Origin: Pseudomonadota bacterium
Lineage (GTDB): Bacteria; Pseudomonadota; Alphaproteobacteria; Rhodospirillales; Magnetospirillaceae
Assembly (NCBI GenBank): GCA_023458315.1
Contig: JAEXAH010000075.1
Coordinates: 1-39,148, forward strand
Reading direction: 5' to 3'
Length of the DNA: 39,148 bases
Both the position numbers and the translations under genes were made by a program. Below the pieces are notes generated by a model that saw only the letters and a program-made list of their open reading frames with translations, made no database searches and was not told the DNA's origin. Of this stretch, positions 1-6,760 are shown one piece after another (within the stretch, counting starts at the first letter, position 1; the number at the start of each line of letters is the position of its first letter).

Positions 1-339
1 CTCCAGCACCAGGCCCACGGTGGCCGTCTCGATCCGGCCGCCCACCACCACGTCCACCCCGGCCCGCGCCAGCGCGGCGCCGTCGGCCGGGCTGGGCGGC
101 ACGGCAAGGCCGGTCAGCCGCGCCATCTGTCCGGCGCTGAGCATATGGATGGCGGGGTGGGGATACAGCGTGCTCTGCACCATGTCGGTGACGGCCCAGG
201 CCAGATCCTGCTCGGCCTGCGGCGCCGTCAGCGGCTGCACCATGATGGTACGGTCCCCACTCGCCCAAGCCGCCTCGGACCAAGCCGCTCCGGCCCAGAC
301 CACCATCGCCGCCGCAACCGCCCAGACGCGCAGACCCAT
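1..339 (-). CDS. Exported TolB-N/CsgG-like protein (C-terminus off window)
   Basis: This reading frame starts at ATG 339 and stays open to the left edge, so at least 113 codons are seen and the 3' end is missing. The N-terminus has a basic residue and a hydrophobic stretch ending in small residues around 20-27, which looks like a Sec signal peptide. After it comes a pattern typical of TolB N-terminal/CsgG-like nucleotide-binding-fold proteins: a short strand (IMVQPL), a helix ending in DMVQSTL, then a second helix and strand ending in VDVVVGGRIE, as in proteins whose first half reads 'function of all copies, lookup, V-G-G/L-G-S'. An AGAGGA ribosome site lies just upstream of ATG 339. It is transcribed divergently from the Nudix gene. 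The family assignment rests on pattern memory, so the function (periplasmic or outer-membrane-associated assembly role) is only inferred. Confidence 0.6.
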   Translation of the reverse strand, partial: MGLRVWAVAAAMVVWAGAAWSEAAWASGDRTIMVQPLTAPQAEQDLAWAVTDMVQSTLYPHPAIHMLSAGQMARLTGLAVPPSPADGAALARAGVDVVVGGRIETATVGLVLE

Positions 340-367
340 TTTATCCTCTTGGGTGATGAATATGCCA

Positions 368-389
368 AGTTGCATCACATTAGTTGCAT
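368..389. promoter_or_regulatory. Tandem octamer AGTTGCAT in divergent promoter region
   Basis: Two perfect copies of AGTTGCAT (368-375 and 382-389) lie in the 111-bp gap between the divergent TolB-N-like gene and the Nudix gene, with starts 14 bp apart. Direct repeats at this spacing can be operator half-sites. There is no further evidence for a binding protein. Confidence 0.25.
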
Positions 390-450
390 GCGGCGGCGGC
401 GGCAAGGCCCGCCCTTGACGGGATGGCGTGTCGGGCTCAGGCTGCCGTCC

Positions 451-1299
451 ATGGCTTTCCTCGACCACATCCATGCCTGCAACCGGCACCACCCCGAACG
501 CTTCCTGCCCTTCGTCGTCGCCGGGCAACGGGTCGGCGCCATCCGCCGCGACCTTGTGCCGCTGCTGGCCGACGGCCCGTTCGATGCGGGCGAGGACGCG
601 GTGTGGCTCAGCGACCGGCTCGACACTCCCGCCGCCCGCACCCAGGCCGTGGCGGAATATTGCGCGGCGCTGGCCGGGCGGGCGGGCACGCCCGGACTGA
701 AGGGCGAATGGTACCGCGTCTCCACCGATTGGTCGGCACCGCCGGTCATGGACATCGACCGCGCCGTGGTCAGCCTGTTCGGGGTGCGGGCCTATGGCAT
801 CCACGTCAACGGTCTGCGCGGCGATGGCCGCCTGTGGATCGCCAGGCGTGCCGCCGACCGGCTGGTGGCGCCGGGCAAGCTGGACAATCTGATCGCCGGC
901 GGCCAGCCCGCCGGTCTGGGTCTGATGGACAATCTGATCAAGGAAGCGGCCGAGGAAGCGGATGTCCCCGAAGCCCTGGCCCGCACCGCCCGCCCGGTGG
1001 GCGCCATCAGCTATTGCCACGAGGATCGCTGGGGCCTGAAGCCCGACACCATGTTCTGCTTCGACCTGCCGCTGCCCGACGATTTCCTGCCGCGCAACAC
1101 CGATGGCGAGATCGAGGACTTTCGGGTGATGAGCCTGGACGAAGTGGCGGCGCGGGTGCGCGACGGCGACGACTTCAAGTTCAACGTCAATCTGGTGCTG
1201 ATCGACCTGCTGATCCGCCACGGCCATCTGTGCCCCGACCGCGAGCCCGATTATCTGGCGATCGTGCGCGGGCTGCGGTGGGGCGTCGGCAATCCCTAA
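451..1299 (+). CDS. Nudix hydrolase, DUF4743 / thiamine-pyrophosphokinase-like type
   Basis: 282 aa. The N-terminal ~120 residues match the DUF4743 type region (HIHACNRH..., FxVAGxRVG) that precedes the Nudix fold in the cd03676-like group of eukaryotic thiamine pyrophosphokinase-Nudix proteins and their bacterial relatives. The Nudix box is near residues 150-172: GG at 150-151, then KEAAEEADV at 164-172, which supplies the metal-binding glutamates. The usual first Glu of the GX5EX7 pattern is not conserved. A hydrolase acting on a nucleoside- or thiamine-diphosphate-linked substrate is likely, but the substrate cannot be read from sequence. The frame is open from 145, but ATG 451 is chosen because family homology begins at MAFLDHI and the upstream codons overlap the divergent promoter region. 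It is followed at 1378 by an independent transcription unit. Confidence 0.85.
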   Translation: MAFLDHIHACNRHHPERFLPFVVAGQRVGAIRRDLVPLLADGPFDAGEDAVWLSDRLDTPAARTQAVAEYCAALAGRAGTPGLKGEWYRVSTDWSAPPVMDIDRAVVSLFGVRAYGIHVNGLRGDGRLWIARRAADRLVAPGKLDNLIAGGQPAGLGLMDNLIKEAAEEADVPEALARTARPVGAISYCHEDRWGLKPDTMFCFDLPLPDDFLPRNTDGEIEDFRVMSLDEVAARVRDGDDFKFNVNLVLIDLLIRHGHLCPDREPDYLAIVRGLRWGVGNP

Positions 1300-1308
1300 T
1301 TTTCCACC

Positions 1309-1336
1309 TTGTGCGACGCACAAAATGGAATATTAT
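1309..1336 (+). promoter_or_regulatory. Candidate sigma-70 promoter with palindromic operator over -35
   Basis: A perfect 15-bp palindrome, TTGTGCG-A-CGCACAA (1309-1323), starts with a -35-like TTGTGC. It is followed after 16 bp by TATTAT (1331-1336), a good -10. A protein bound to the palindrome would block the -35. It drives the CoA-ester lyase gene starting at 1378. Confidence 0.5.
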
Positions 1337-1362
1337 TACCGGCAAATGATTTTTCCGGTAAG
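1336..1362 (+). promoter_or_regulatory. Inverted repeat in leader of CoA-ester lyase
   Basis: TTACCGG (1336-1342) and CCGGTAA (1356-1362) form a 7-bp inverted repeat with a 13-nt AT-rich loop. It ends just before the AAGAGGA ribosome site of the gene starting at 1378. It could be a second operator half-site pair or an mRNA hairpin affecting translation. Confidence 0.35.
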
Positions 1363-1377
1363 AGGATTGCGTTTCCC

Positions 1378-2424
1378 ATGACCATCAAGCCGCCCAAGAA
1401 GTTCTTCGAGCCGCTGGCCATCGGTGCCCCCGCCCCCTATCGTGAGGTGCCGGTGACGCTGGAGCGCATGATCCACTTCTTCCCGCCGCATGTGGAAAAG
1501 ATGCGGGCTAAGGTGCCCGAGATGGCGCGCAATGTGGACGTGCTGCTGGGCAATCTGGAAGACGCCATTCCCGCCGATGCCAAGGAAGCGGCCCGCGCCG
1601 GGTTCGTCGAGGTGGCGAAGAACGCTGACCTGGGCGGCTGTTCGCTGTGGACCCGCGTCAACTGCCTGAACAGCCCGTGGTTCCTGGACGACGTCACCAC
1701 CATCGTGGCCGAGGCGGGCGACAAGGTCGACGTGATCATGCTGCCCAAGGTGGAAGGCCCCTGGGACATCCATTACCTGGACCAGTTGCTGGCGCAGTTG
1801 GAAGCCAAGCATCAGGTCAAGCGGCCGATCATGATCCACGCCATCCTGGAAACCGCCCTGGGTGTGGAAAACGTCGCCGCCATCGCCCAGGCCAGCCCGC
1901 GCATGCATGGTATGAGCCTGGGCCCGGCCGATCTGGCCGCCTCGCGCGGGATGAAGACCACCCGCGTCGGCGGCGGCCATCCGTTCTACGGCGTGTTGCA
2001 GGACGCCCAGGGTGATGCCCCGCGCACCCTGTTCCAGCAGGATCTGTGGCACTACACCGTCGCCAAGATGGTGGATGCCTGCCAGTCCGCCGGGATCAAG
2101 GCGTTCTATGGCCCGTTCGGCGACTTCTCGGATTCGGCGGCGTGCACGGCGCAGTTCCGCAACGCCTTCCTGCTGGGCTGCGCCGGGGCGTGGTCGCTGC
2201 ACCCCAGCCAGATCGACATCGCCAAGGCGGTGTTCAGCCCCGACGTGAATGAAGTTCTGTTTGCCAAGAAAATCCTGGAAGCCATGCCCGACGGCACCGG
2301 CGCCGTGATGATCGACGGCAAGATGCAGGATGACGCCACCTGGAAACAGGCCAAGGTGATCGTCGACCTCGCCAAGCGCGTGGCCGCCAAGGACCCGGTC
2401 CTGGCGGAACAATACGGCCTGTAA
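1378..2424 (+). CDS. CoA-ester lyase of the HpcH/HpaI (CitE) family, malyl-CoA-lyase-like
   Basis: 348 aa, TIM-barrel CoA-ester lyase. Recognisable family blocks are NLEDAIP with E61/D62 (metal/acid site), IMLPKVEG, HAILETALGV with the metal-binding E158, a 'MSLGPADLAASRGM' block, YGPFGDFSD, and WSLHPSQI. These are shared with L-malyl-CoA/beta-methylmalyl-CoA lyases and related malyl-CoA thioesterases. Members reversibly cleave malyl-CoA or methylmalyl-CoA to glyoxylate plus acetyl- or propionyl-CoA, as in the ethylmalonyl-CoA pathway, or hydrolyse (3S)-malyl-CoA. Which reaction applies here is not decided by sequence alone. ATG 1378 follows AAGAGGA, and homology starts near it. It looks monocistronic: own promoter region at 1309 and a strong terminator at 2455. 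Confidence 0.85.
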   Translation: MTIKPPKKFFEPLAIGAPAPYREVPVTLERMIHFFPPHVEKMRAKVPEMARNVDVLLGNLEDAIPADAKEAARAGFVEVAKNADLGGCSLWTRVNCLNSPWFLDDVTTIVAEAGDKVDVIMLPKVEGPWDIHYLDQLLAQLEAKHQVKRPIMIHAILETALGVENVAAIAQASPRMHGMSLGPADLAASRGMKTTRVGGGHPFYGVLQDAQGDAPRTLFQQDLWHYTVAKMVDACQSAGIKAFYGPFGDFSDSAACTAQFRNAFLLGCAGAWSLHPSQIDIAKAVFSPDVNEVLFAKKILEAMPDGTGAVMIDGKMQDDATWKQAKVIVDLAKRVAAKDPVLAEQYGL

Positions 2425-2454
2425 ATTCCCCGTGCCTCAGTGGGAAATCCCTTG

Positions 2455-2485
2455 CGGCCGCCGGGCAACCGGCGGCCGTTTTTTT
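2455..2485 (+). terminator. Rho-independent terminator after CoA-ester lyase
   Basis: A perfect 10-bp GC-rich stem (2455-2464 with 2469-2478) with a GCAA tetraloop is followed immediately by seven T residues (2479-2485). It lies 30 bp after the stop codon of the lyase gene and 43 bp before the next gene. Confidence 0.95.
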
Positions 2486-2528
2486 GCCGCCTTGACCGCA
2501 AGGCCGCTTTGCCGATAGCACGGGGGCC

Positions 2529-3224
2529 ATGATCCAGGCCATTCCACCCCGCTTCCGCCCCCATGCCGTCAACCCCGCCGATCTGCCCGGCTGGCTGGGG
2601 TGGTCGCTGAATTTCTTCGGCAATGATGGCGGCCAGAACCCGCATGTGGATCTGACGCTGCAATTGGACGTCACCGCCGGGTGGCAGCGCTACGAGGCGA
2701 TGCGGCAGCGGGGCGAGCCCGTGGTGTCGTTCTTCGCCTTGCTGGTCTGGCATCTGCTGCGCAGTCTGGCCGCCCATCCGTCGTTCAATCTGCGCAAGGT
2801 CGGCGGCCAATGGTACCGGGTGGACAATCCGCCGCTGTTCGTGCCGGTGGCGGTGGGCGGCGACGCCCGCTTTCAGTCGCTGGTGCTGGAAGACGTCTAT
2901 GGCATGGATTACGCCGATTTCGTCGCCGCCTATGGGGCGCAACTGGCGCTGGCCCGCTCGCCCGCTGCGCCATCCTCGGCACCCGAGATTTTCACCCTGG
3001 CGCATTTCGTCGGCAATCTGCCCAATCTGCGCTTCACCGGCATGACCCTGCATTGGCGTCCCGACCAGATGGTCGGGCAGAGCTTCTTCTATTTCGGCCA
3101 GCGCTATCAGCAAGACGGCCGCATGATGATCCCGCTGGTGGCGCATTTGCACCACGCCTGCACCGATCCCTATGTGCTGGACCAGTTGCTGGCGGATTTC
3201 TCGGGACGTTTGCAGGGGACTTAA
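2529..3224 (+). CDS. CAT-fold acetyltransferase-like protein (chloramphenicol acetyltransferase superfamily)
   Basis: 231 aa, close to the ~215-220 aa of type A chloramphenicol acetyltransferases. The order of family features is kept: an N-terminal region with FGNDGGQNPHVDLT, a mid-domain helix 'SFFALLVWHLLRSL', the block 'FNLRKVGGQWYRVD', and the C-terminal catalytic motif HHACTDPY (residues 208-215), where the second His corresponds to the general base of HHxxxDG. The glycine after the aspartate is replaced by proline. Chromosomal relatives of this type are common and need not give drug resistance, so the acyl acceptor is unknown. The gene starts after the 2455 terminator and ends with a 4-bp convergent overlap with the minus-strand gene at 3221. 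Confidence 0.8.
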   Translation: MIQAIPPRFRPHAVNPADLPGWLGWSLNFFGNDGGQNPHVDLTLQLDVTAGWQRYEAMRQRGEPVVSFFALLVWHLLRSLAAHPSFNLRKVGGQWYRVDNPPLFVPVAVGGDARFQSLVLEDVYGMDYADFVAAYGAQLALARSPAAPSSAPEIFTLAHFVGNLPNLRFTGMTLHWRPDQMVGQSFFYFGQRYQQDGRMMIPLVAHLHHACTDPYVLDQLLADFSGRLQGT

Positions 3225-3763
3225 CGCCCGATGGGCAGGTCCAGCCAGGGGGGCAGGGCGCCTTCGTAGACCAGTTCATCGATGACCTGGCGCAGAATCT
3301 GCCGCCCCATGCGGGTGGTGGCGGTGCTGAGCATCATGCCGAGATGGGGTTCCAGCAAGTCGTGGATGCGCACCCGCTCGGTCTGTTCGCCCGCGATCTT
3401 GCGGCGCGGCGGGCTGACGGTGTTGATGTGGTTCAGCGCCAGTTCCTGCACCGCCGCCTTCAACAACGTCTCGGCGGTGTTCTTTTCCAGGATTTCCTGA
3501 TACTCCGCCGAATTCCGCTCGGCCTGCGCCCAGGGTTTGGCGGGCGCCTGCGGTTCAGGCTGGGGCGGGGCGCCGCCGTCCAATTGCGCCGCCACCTTGC
3601 CAACCATGCGTGCCGCCGCCATCTCTTCCTCGGCGGTGCAGCCGTTGGCGACGGTGCGCGCCATCAGGGCGCGCAGCCGGATCAGCAGCCGTTCGCGGAC
3701 GGCTTCGGTCAGGGGCGGCGCGGCCATCAGGTGTTGAACGGACAAGCGGAAGTCATGGGACAA
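3221..3763 (-). CDS. Hypothetical protein with DUF2786-like N-terminus
   Basis: 180 aa. The first ~55 residues (helix RLRALMARTVANGCTAEEEMAAARMVGKVA) resemble the DUF2786 helical segment. A proline-rich linker follows (about 63-78), then a ~95-residue helical region with no family I recognise. The frame begins at TTG 3763; the first in-frame ATG is 12 codons further in and has no visible ribosome site, so the start is uncertain. It converges with the CAT-like gene with a 4-bp overlap, and its upstream region (3764-3894) is shared divergently with the cyclic-nucleotide-binding gene. Function unknown. Confidence 0.7.
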   Translation of the reverse strand: MSHDFRLSVQHLMAAPPLTEAVRERLLIRLRALMARTVANGCTAEEEMAAARMVGKVAAQLDGGAPPQPEPQAPAKPWAQAERNSAEYQEILEKNTAETLLKAAVQELALNHINTVSPPRRKIAGEQTERVRIHDLLEPHLGMMLSTATTRMGRQILRQVIDELVYEGALPPWLDLPIGR

Positions 3764-3894
3764 GTGTAGTCACCGCCCGGCGTGCTGTCGATGTGTGGAA
3801 CAACAATGATCGTCCGATTAAATTACACGCCAGGGGTGACTTCCGTCCCATCTGTGCCTAAAGTCAGTCCGACAGGTGGGTAGGGAGAGCGAGC

Positions 3895-4239
3895 ATGGCT
3901 CTGGAGAAGGGACGGGTTCTCGAACGCAAGGTGTTCTATGCGGGGCAGAACGTTTTCAAGGAAGGCGACAGCGGCGACCGCGCCTATCTGATTCAGGAAG
4001 GCAGCGTCGAGATCAGCAAGAACGGGCTGATGCTGGCGACCCTGACCAAAGGCGAGTTGTTCGGCGAGATGGCGCTGGTGGACGACCAGCCGCGCATGGC
4101 CACCGCCAAGGCGCTGACCGACGTGTCGGTGGTGATCATCGGCCGCGACGCGTTCCGCGAAAAGCTGGCCAAGTCCGATCCCTTCATCCGCGGCCTGCTG
4201 AACATCTTCGTCCGCAACATCCGCAACCTGACCCGCTGA
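3895..4239 (+). CDS. Solo cyclic-nucleotide-binding domain protein
   Basis: 114 aa, a single cNMP-binding domain and nothing else. The beta-roll shows KEGDSGDRAYLIQEGSVEI and the phosphate-binding cassette GELFGEMALVDDQPRMATAKA, with the conserved Glu58 and Arg67 that contact the cyclic nucleotide ribose-phosphate. There is no Crp-type HTH, kinase or channel region, so it must act through partners. ATG 3895 follows AGGGAGAG. Its stop (TGA 4237-4239) overlaps the ATG of the COQ10-like gene, implying translational coupling and perhaps shared function. Whether it binds cAMP or cGMP cannot be seen. Confidence 0.88.
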   Translation: MALEKGRVLERKVFYAGQNVFKEGDSGDRAYLIQEGSVEISKNGLMLATLTKGELFGEMALVDDQPRMATAKALTDVSVVIIGRDAFREKLAKSDPFIRGLLNIFVRNIRNLTR

Positions 4240-4691
4240 TGACGGCGGTGCTCGGCCGGGTGGGCGCCGATTTCGCCGCCCGCAGCGTCGAACAGATGTA
4301 CGCCCTGGCCGCCGACATCGAACGTTATCCGGAATTCATTCCCTGGTGCCGCGCTGCCCGCGTGCTGTCGCGCGATGGCGATGTCTGGCGGGTCGAAAAC
4401 CATTTCGGCGCCGGGCCGCTGGACGCGGTATTCCGCACATTCGCCCGCCCCGATCCGCCGCACGCCCTGGAAATCACCAGCACCGACGCGCCGTTCCGCG
4501 CCTTCCGGCTGGAATGGCGTTTCGCGCCGCTGCCCGGCGGCGGCTGCCGGGTCGAGGCCCATTACGACATCACCCTGGTCAGCCCGGTCCTGCATGCTTT
4601 GGCCCGGCTGGCCATGCCCGAGGCGACGCGCAAGATTATTGACCGTTTCCGGACCCGCGCCGCGGCCCTGTATGGCGACGCCCGACCGTGA
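4239..4691 (+). CDS. COQ10/RatA-family START-domain protein
   Basis: 150 aa, the full length of the family. The family signature is near the N-terminus: EQMYALAADIERYPEFIPWC (residues ~16-35), then a lipid-binding START/SRPBCC fold ending with a long C-terminal helix (RKIIDRFRTRAAALYG). Proteins of this family are annotated either as coenzyme Q-binding COQ10 homologues or as RatA 'toxins'. For alphaproteobacteria the ubiquinone-binding role is the better supported one. ATG 4239 overlaps the TGA of the cNMP-binding gene by one base. The frame is open upstream to 3876, but only in the shadow of the neighbour. The segment before the signature lacks the usual R-x-L-P-Y start, so it is a somewhat divergent member. 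Confidence 0.85.
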   Translation: MTAVLGRVGADFAARSVEQMYALAADIERYPEFIPWCRAARVLSRDGDVWRVENHFGAGPLDAVFRTFARPDPPHALEITSTDAPFRAFRLEWRFAPLPGGGCRVEAHYDITLVSPVLHALARLAMPEATRKIIDRFRTRAAALYGDARP

Positions 4692-4727
4692 TATAAGCCG
4701 CGCGAACTTTCCGCATCAGGTGATCCC

Positions 4728-5672
4728 ATGGCCGCCGACCAAGACCGTCCCGAATCCATGCCCGCCGACGCGCCGGTGCGCGAACAGGCCACCACCTTCC
4801 GTCCGGTGGCCGACGGCATGGAAAAGCACCTCAACGTCTACCACCCGGTCCTCGATCACGGCTTCGTCGCCGTCAAGGACTACATGGGCGACGACGTCTC
4901 GGTGCTGCAAATGGCGCGCATGAGCTATGGCAAGGGCACCAAGAGCCTGGCCGACGACCGCGCCCTGCTGCGCTACCTGATGCGCCACCTGCACACCAGC
5001 CCGTTCGAGGGCTGCGTCATCAAGCTGCACGTCAAGTTGCCGATCTTCGTCATGCGCCAGTGGGTGCGCCACCGCACCGCCAGCCTGAACGAATATTCGG
5101 CGCGCTATTCCATCATGCCGGACGAGTTCTATATGCCCGATCCGGCGCAACTGGCGGTGCAGTCCAAGGACAACAAGCAAGGGCGTGGCGACACCCTGAC
5201 CCCGGAACAGGCGGCCGAGGTGCTGCGGCTGTTGCGTGAGGATGCGGTGCGCAGCTTCGACACCTATCACAAGCTGCTGAACGCCGACGAAGAGGGCAAG
5301 GCCCTGGACGAAGACGGCATCGGCATCGCCCGCGAACTGGCCCGCATCGGCCTGCCGGTGTCGGCCTATACCCAGATGTACTGGCAGACCAACCTGCACA
5401 ATCTGATGCATTTCCTGCGCCTGCGCGCCGACGTGCACGCCCAGTACGAAATCCGCATCTTCGCCGAGAAGATCCTGGAGATCATGGCCGATTGGGTGCC
5501 GGTGACGACCGAGGCGTTCCGCGACTACCAACTGGAGGCCGCCCGCGTCAGCCGCATGGAGATCGCCCTGCTGCGCGACATGCTGGCGGGCAAGGCCGGG
5601 GTGGCCGACGCCGAACGCTATGGCATGACCAAGCGCGAAATCCGCGAATTCCAGACCCGTTTCGGGGTGTAA
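4728..5672 (+). CDS. thyX: Flavin-dependent thymidylate synthase ThyX
   Basis: 314 aa. It makes dTMP from dUMP using methylene-tetrahydrofolate with FAD and NADPH. The ThyX motif RHRX7S is intact: R114-H115-R116, seven residues, S124. The block SPFEGCVIKLHVKLPIFVMRQW before it and QTNLHNLMHFLRLR with the distal arginine (about 228-241) are characteristic of the FAD/dUMP site. The protein carries an N-terminal extension of about 35 residues before the core, as in other alphaproteobacterial ThyX. ATG 4728 is preceded by CAGGTGA. It stands 36 bp after the COQ10-like gene and could be cotranscribed with it. Confidence 0.97.
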   Translation: MAADQDRPESMPADAPVREQATTFRPVADGMEKHLNVYHPVLDHGFVAVKDYMGDDVSVLQMARMSYGKGTKSLADDRALLRYLMRHLHTSPFEGCVIKLHVKLPIFVMRQWVRHRTASLNEYSARYSIMPDEFYMPDPAQLAVQSKDNKQGRGDTLTPEQAAEVLRLLREDAVRSFDTYHKLLNADEEGKALDEDGIGIARELARIGLPVSAYTQMYWQTNLHNLMHFLRLRADVHAQYEIRIFAEKILEIMADWVPVTTEAFRDYQLEAARVSRMEIALLRDMLAGKAGVADAERYGMTKREIREFQTRFGV

Positions 5673-5688
5673 AAGGCTAAGAGTGCTT

Positions 5689-5793
5689 GTCATGGCCGGG
5701 CTTGACCCGGCCATCCACGTTTATCCGCCCCTCACTTTGAAGGGGAGCGCGAAGCGGCACCGCGTGGATGCCCGGATCAAGTCCGGGCATGAC
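5689..5793. repeat. 105-bp interspersed palindromic repeat (two hairpin arms, inverted)
   Basis: Two 31-bp arms (5689-5719 and 5763-5793) are inverted copies with a few substitutions. Each arm is itself a hairpin of 9 bp with a 5-nt loop (ATGGCCGGG/CCCGGCCAT and ATGCCCGGA/TCCGGGCAT), separated by a 43-bp spacer. The arm sequence resembles the short palindromic elements scattered in many alphaproteobacterial genomes, whose translations give recurring spurious peptides such as MAGLDPAIH. A related single arm lies at 21649-21673. It sits between the convergent thyX and response regulator genes and may serve as a bidirectional terminator. Confidence 0.85.
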
Positions 5794-5858
5794 GGAAACG
5801 GTGGGAAGGCAACCTTCCGCGCACATCCGCGAAGAAATGGAAAAGGACTAGCTGGCCG

Positions 5859-6272
5859 TCAGGCCCCCTGTTCCTTCAGCATCAGCTTGGTCAGGGTGTC
5901 CACCAGCCCCTGCCGCGAGAACGGCTTGGCCATGTAGCCATCCACCTTGAAATGGGCGGCCTGACGCACGTGTTCGGCGTCGGTCTGGCCGGTCAGCATG
6001 ACGAACTTCACCTGGGGGTGCAGTTGCTTGACCACGCTCAGCAGCGCCAGCCCGTCCATGCCGGGCATCACCCAATCGCAGATCATGACGTCGGGCACGC
6101 CGCGCTTTTCCATCTTTTCCAGCGCGTCGTCGCCGTTGACGGCGGTCGTCACCCAATGGGCGCCCATGCCGCGCAACAGGCCGGACACCAGCATGCGCGA
6201 GGTGTCCACGTCTTCCACCACCATGAACTTCTTGCCGGCGATCCAGTCGCCGAGGCCGGGATGCTCGCTCAT
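5859..6272 (-). CDS. Single-domain response regulator (CheY-like receiver)
   Basis: 137 aa, only a receiver domain. Phosphorylation-site residues are complete: acidic pair E20-D21, phosphoacceptor D66 in CDWVMPGMDG, T94 (MLTG) and K116 (AKPFS). There is no output domain. A short N-terminal extension (MSEHPGLGDWIAGKK) precedes the fold. ATG 6272 follows a strong AAGGAGG six bases upstream that lies directly behind the stop of the Cache gene. It is the last gene of the four-gene minus-strand operon with the kinase at 7155-9722, so its likely phosphodonor is that kinase. The target is not visible. Confidence 0.93.
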   Translation of the reverse strand: MSEHPGLGDWIAGKKFMVVEDVDTSRMLVSGLLRGMGAHWVTTAVNGDDALEKMEKRGVPDVMICDWVMPGMDGLALLSVVKQLHPQVKFVMLTGQTDAEHVRQAAHFKVDGYMAKPFSRQGLVDTLTKLMLKEQGA

Positions 6273-6283
6273 CGGTCGCCTCC

Positions 6284-6760
6284 TTATCGATAGATGCCCA
6301 CGTAAACCACCATGTCCTTGCCCGGCACTTGCTTGACATAGGACATCTTGGGCTCGATGCGGTTGCTGACCGGGTTCAGCCAGCGATATTCCACCCAGCC
6401 CTCGCCCTTGTCGCGGGCGGTACGCACGATGTCCTGCACCAGCAGCTTGCCGTCGGCGTCGCGCACGTTCAGCACCGACTTGCCTTCGTGCCGGGGGTTG
6501 GGCGGATAAACCAGCCAGGTGCCGTTGCCGTCGATGACGTTGACGTAGATTTCCCCGAAACGGAACGGGCCGTCGGCGTGAAAGGTGCGTCGCGCCTGTC
6601 CCAGATCGTGGCTTTGCAACACCCGGGCGGCTTCCAGCGTCAGCTCGCGCACTTCATCGGCGCTGGGTTTGTCGGCCGCCGCCGCCGGACCGGCGGCCAG
6701 CAGGGGCGCCAGGACCAGGGCCGCCAAGGACAGGGACAGGAAAAGGCGTCGCTTCATCAT
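6284..6760 (-). CDS. Exported stand-alone Cache-domain protein
   Basis: 158 aa. A signal peptide (MMKRRL, hydrophobic 7-22, AAA-AD around 27-30) is followed by one small-molecule-binding Cache domain of the sCache_2 type: a long helix, then FGEIYVNVIDGNGTWLVYPPNP, an 'ARDKGEGWVEYRWLNP' strand-turn, and a final strand VVYVGIY. There is no second membrane helix or cytoplasmic domain, so it should be a free periplasmic (or N-terminally anchored) sensor module. ATG 6760 overlaps the TGA of the upstream receiver gene (ATGA); the next codon is also ATG. Being in an operon with a Cache-type kinase suggests it delivers ligand to, or modulates, that kinase. This is inference. Confidence 0.85.
   Translation of the reverse strand: MMKRRLFLSLSLAALVLAPLLAAGPAAAADKPSADEVRELTLEAARVLQSHDLGQARRTFHADGPFRFGEIYVNVIDGNGTWLVYPPNPRHEGKSVLNVRDADGKLLVQDIVRTARDKGEGWVEYRWLNPVSNRIEPKMSYVKQVPGKDMVVYVGIYR

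Noticed and set aside
145..450. Upstream 102-codon extension of the Nudix frame
   Set aside because: It overlaps the divergent exported-protein gene and its promoter, and family homology starts at ATG 451.
3768..3841. AGTCACC (3768-3774) and GGTGACT (3835-3841) inverted arms in the DUF2786-like/cNMP gap
   Set aside because: The arms are 60 bp apart and short; chance is the better explanation.
5683..5937. 84-codon plus-strand frame beginning MLVMAGLDPAIH
   Set aside because: It is the translation of the interspersed palindromic repeat; MAGLDPAIH and RIKSGHD are recurrent artefact peptides of such elements.
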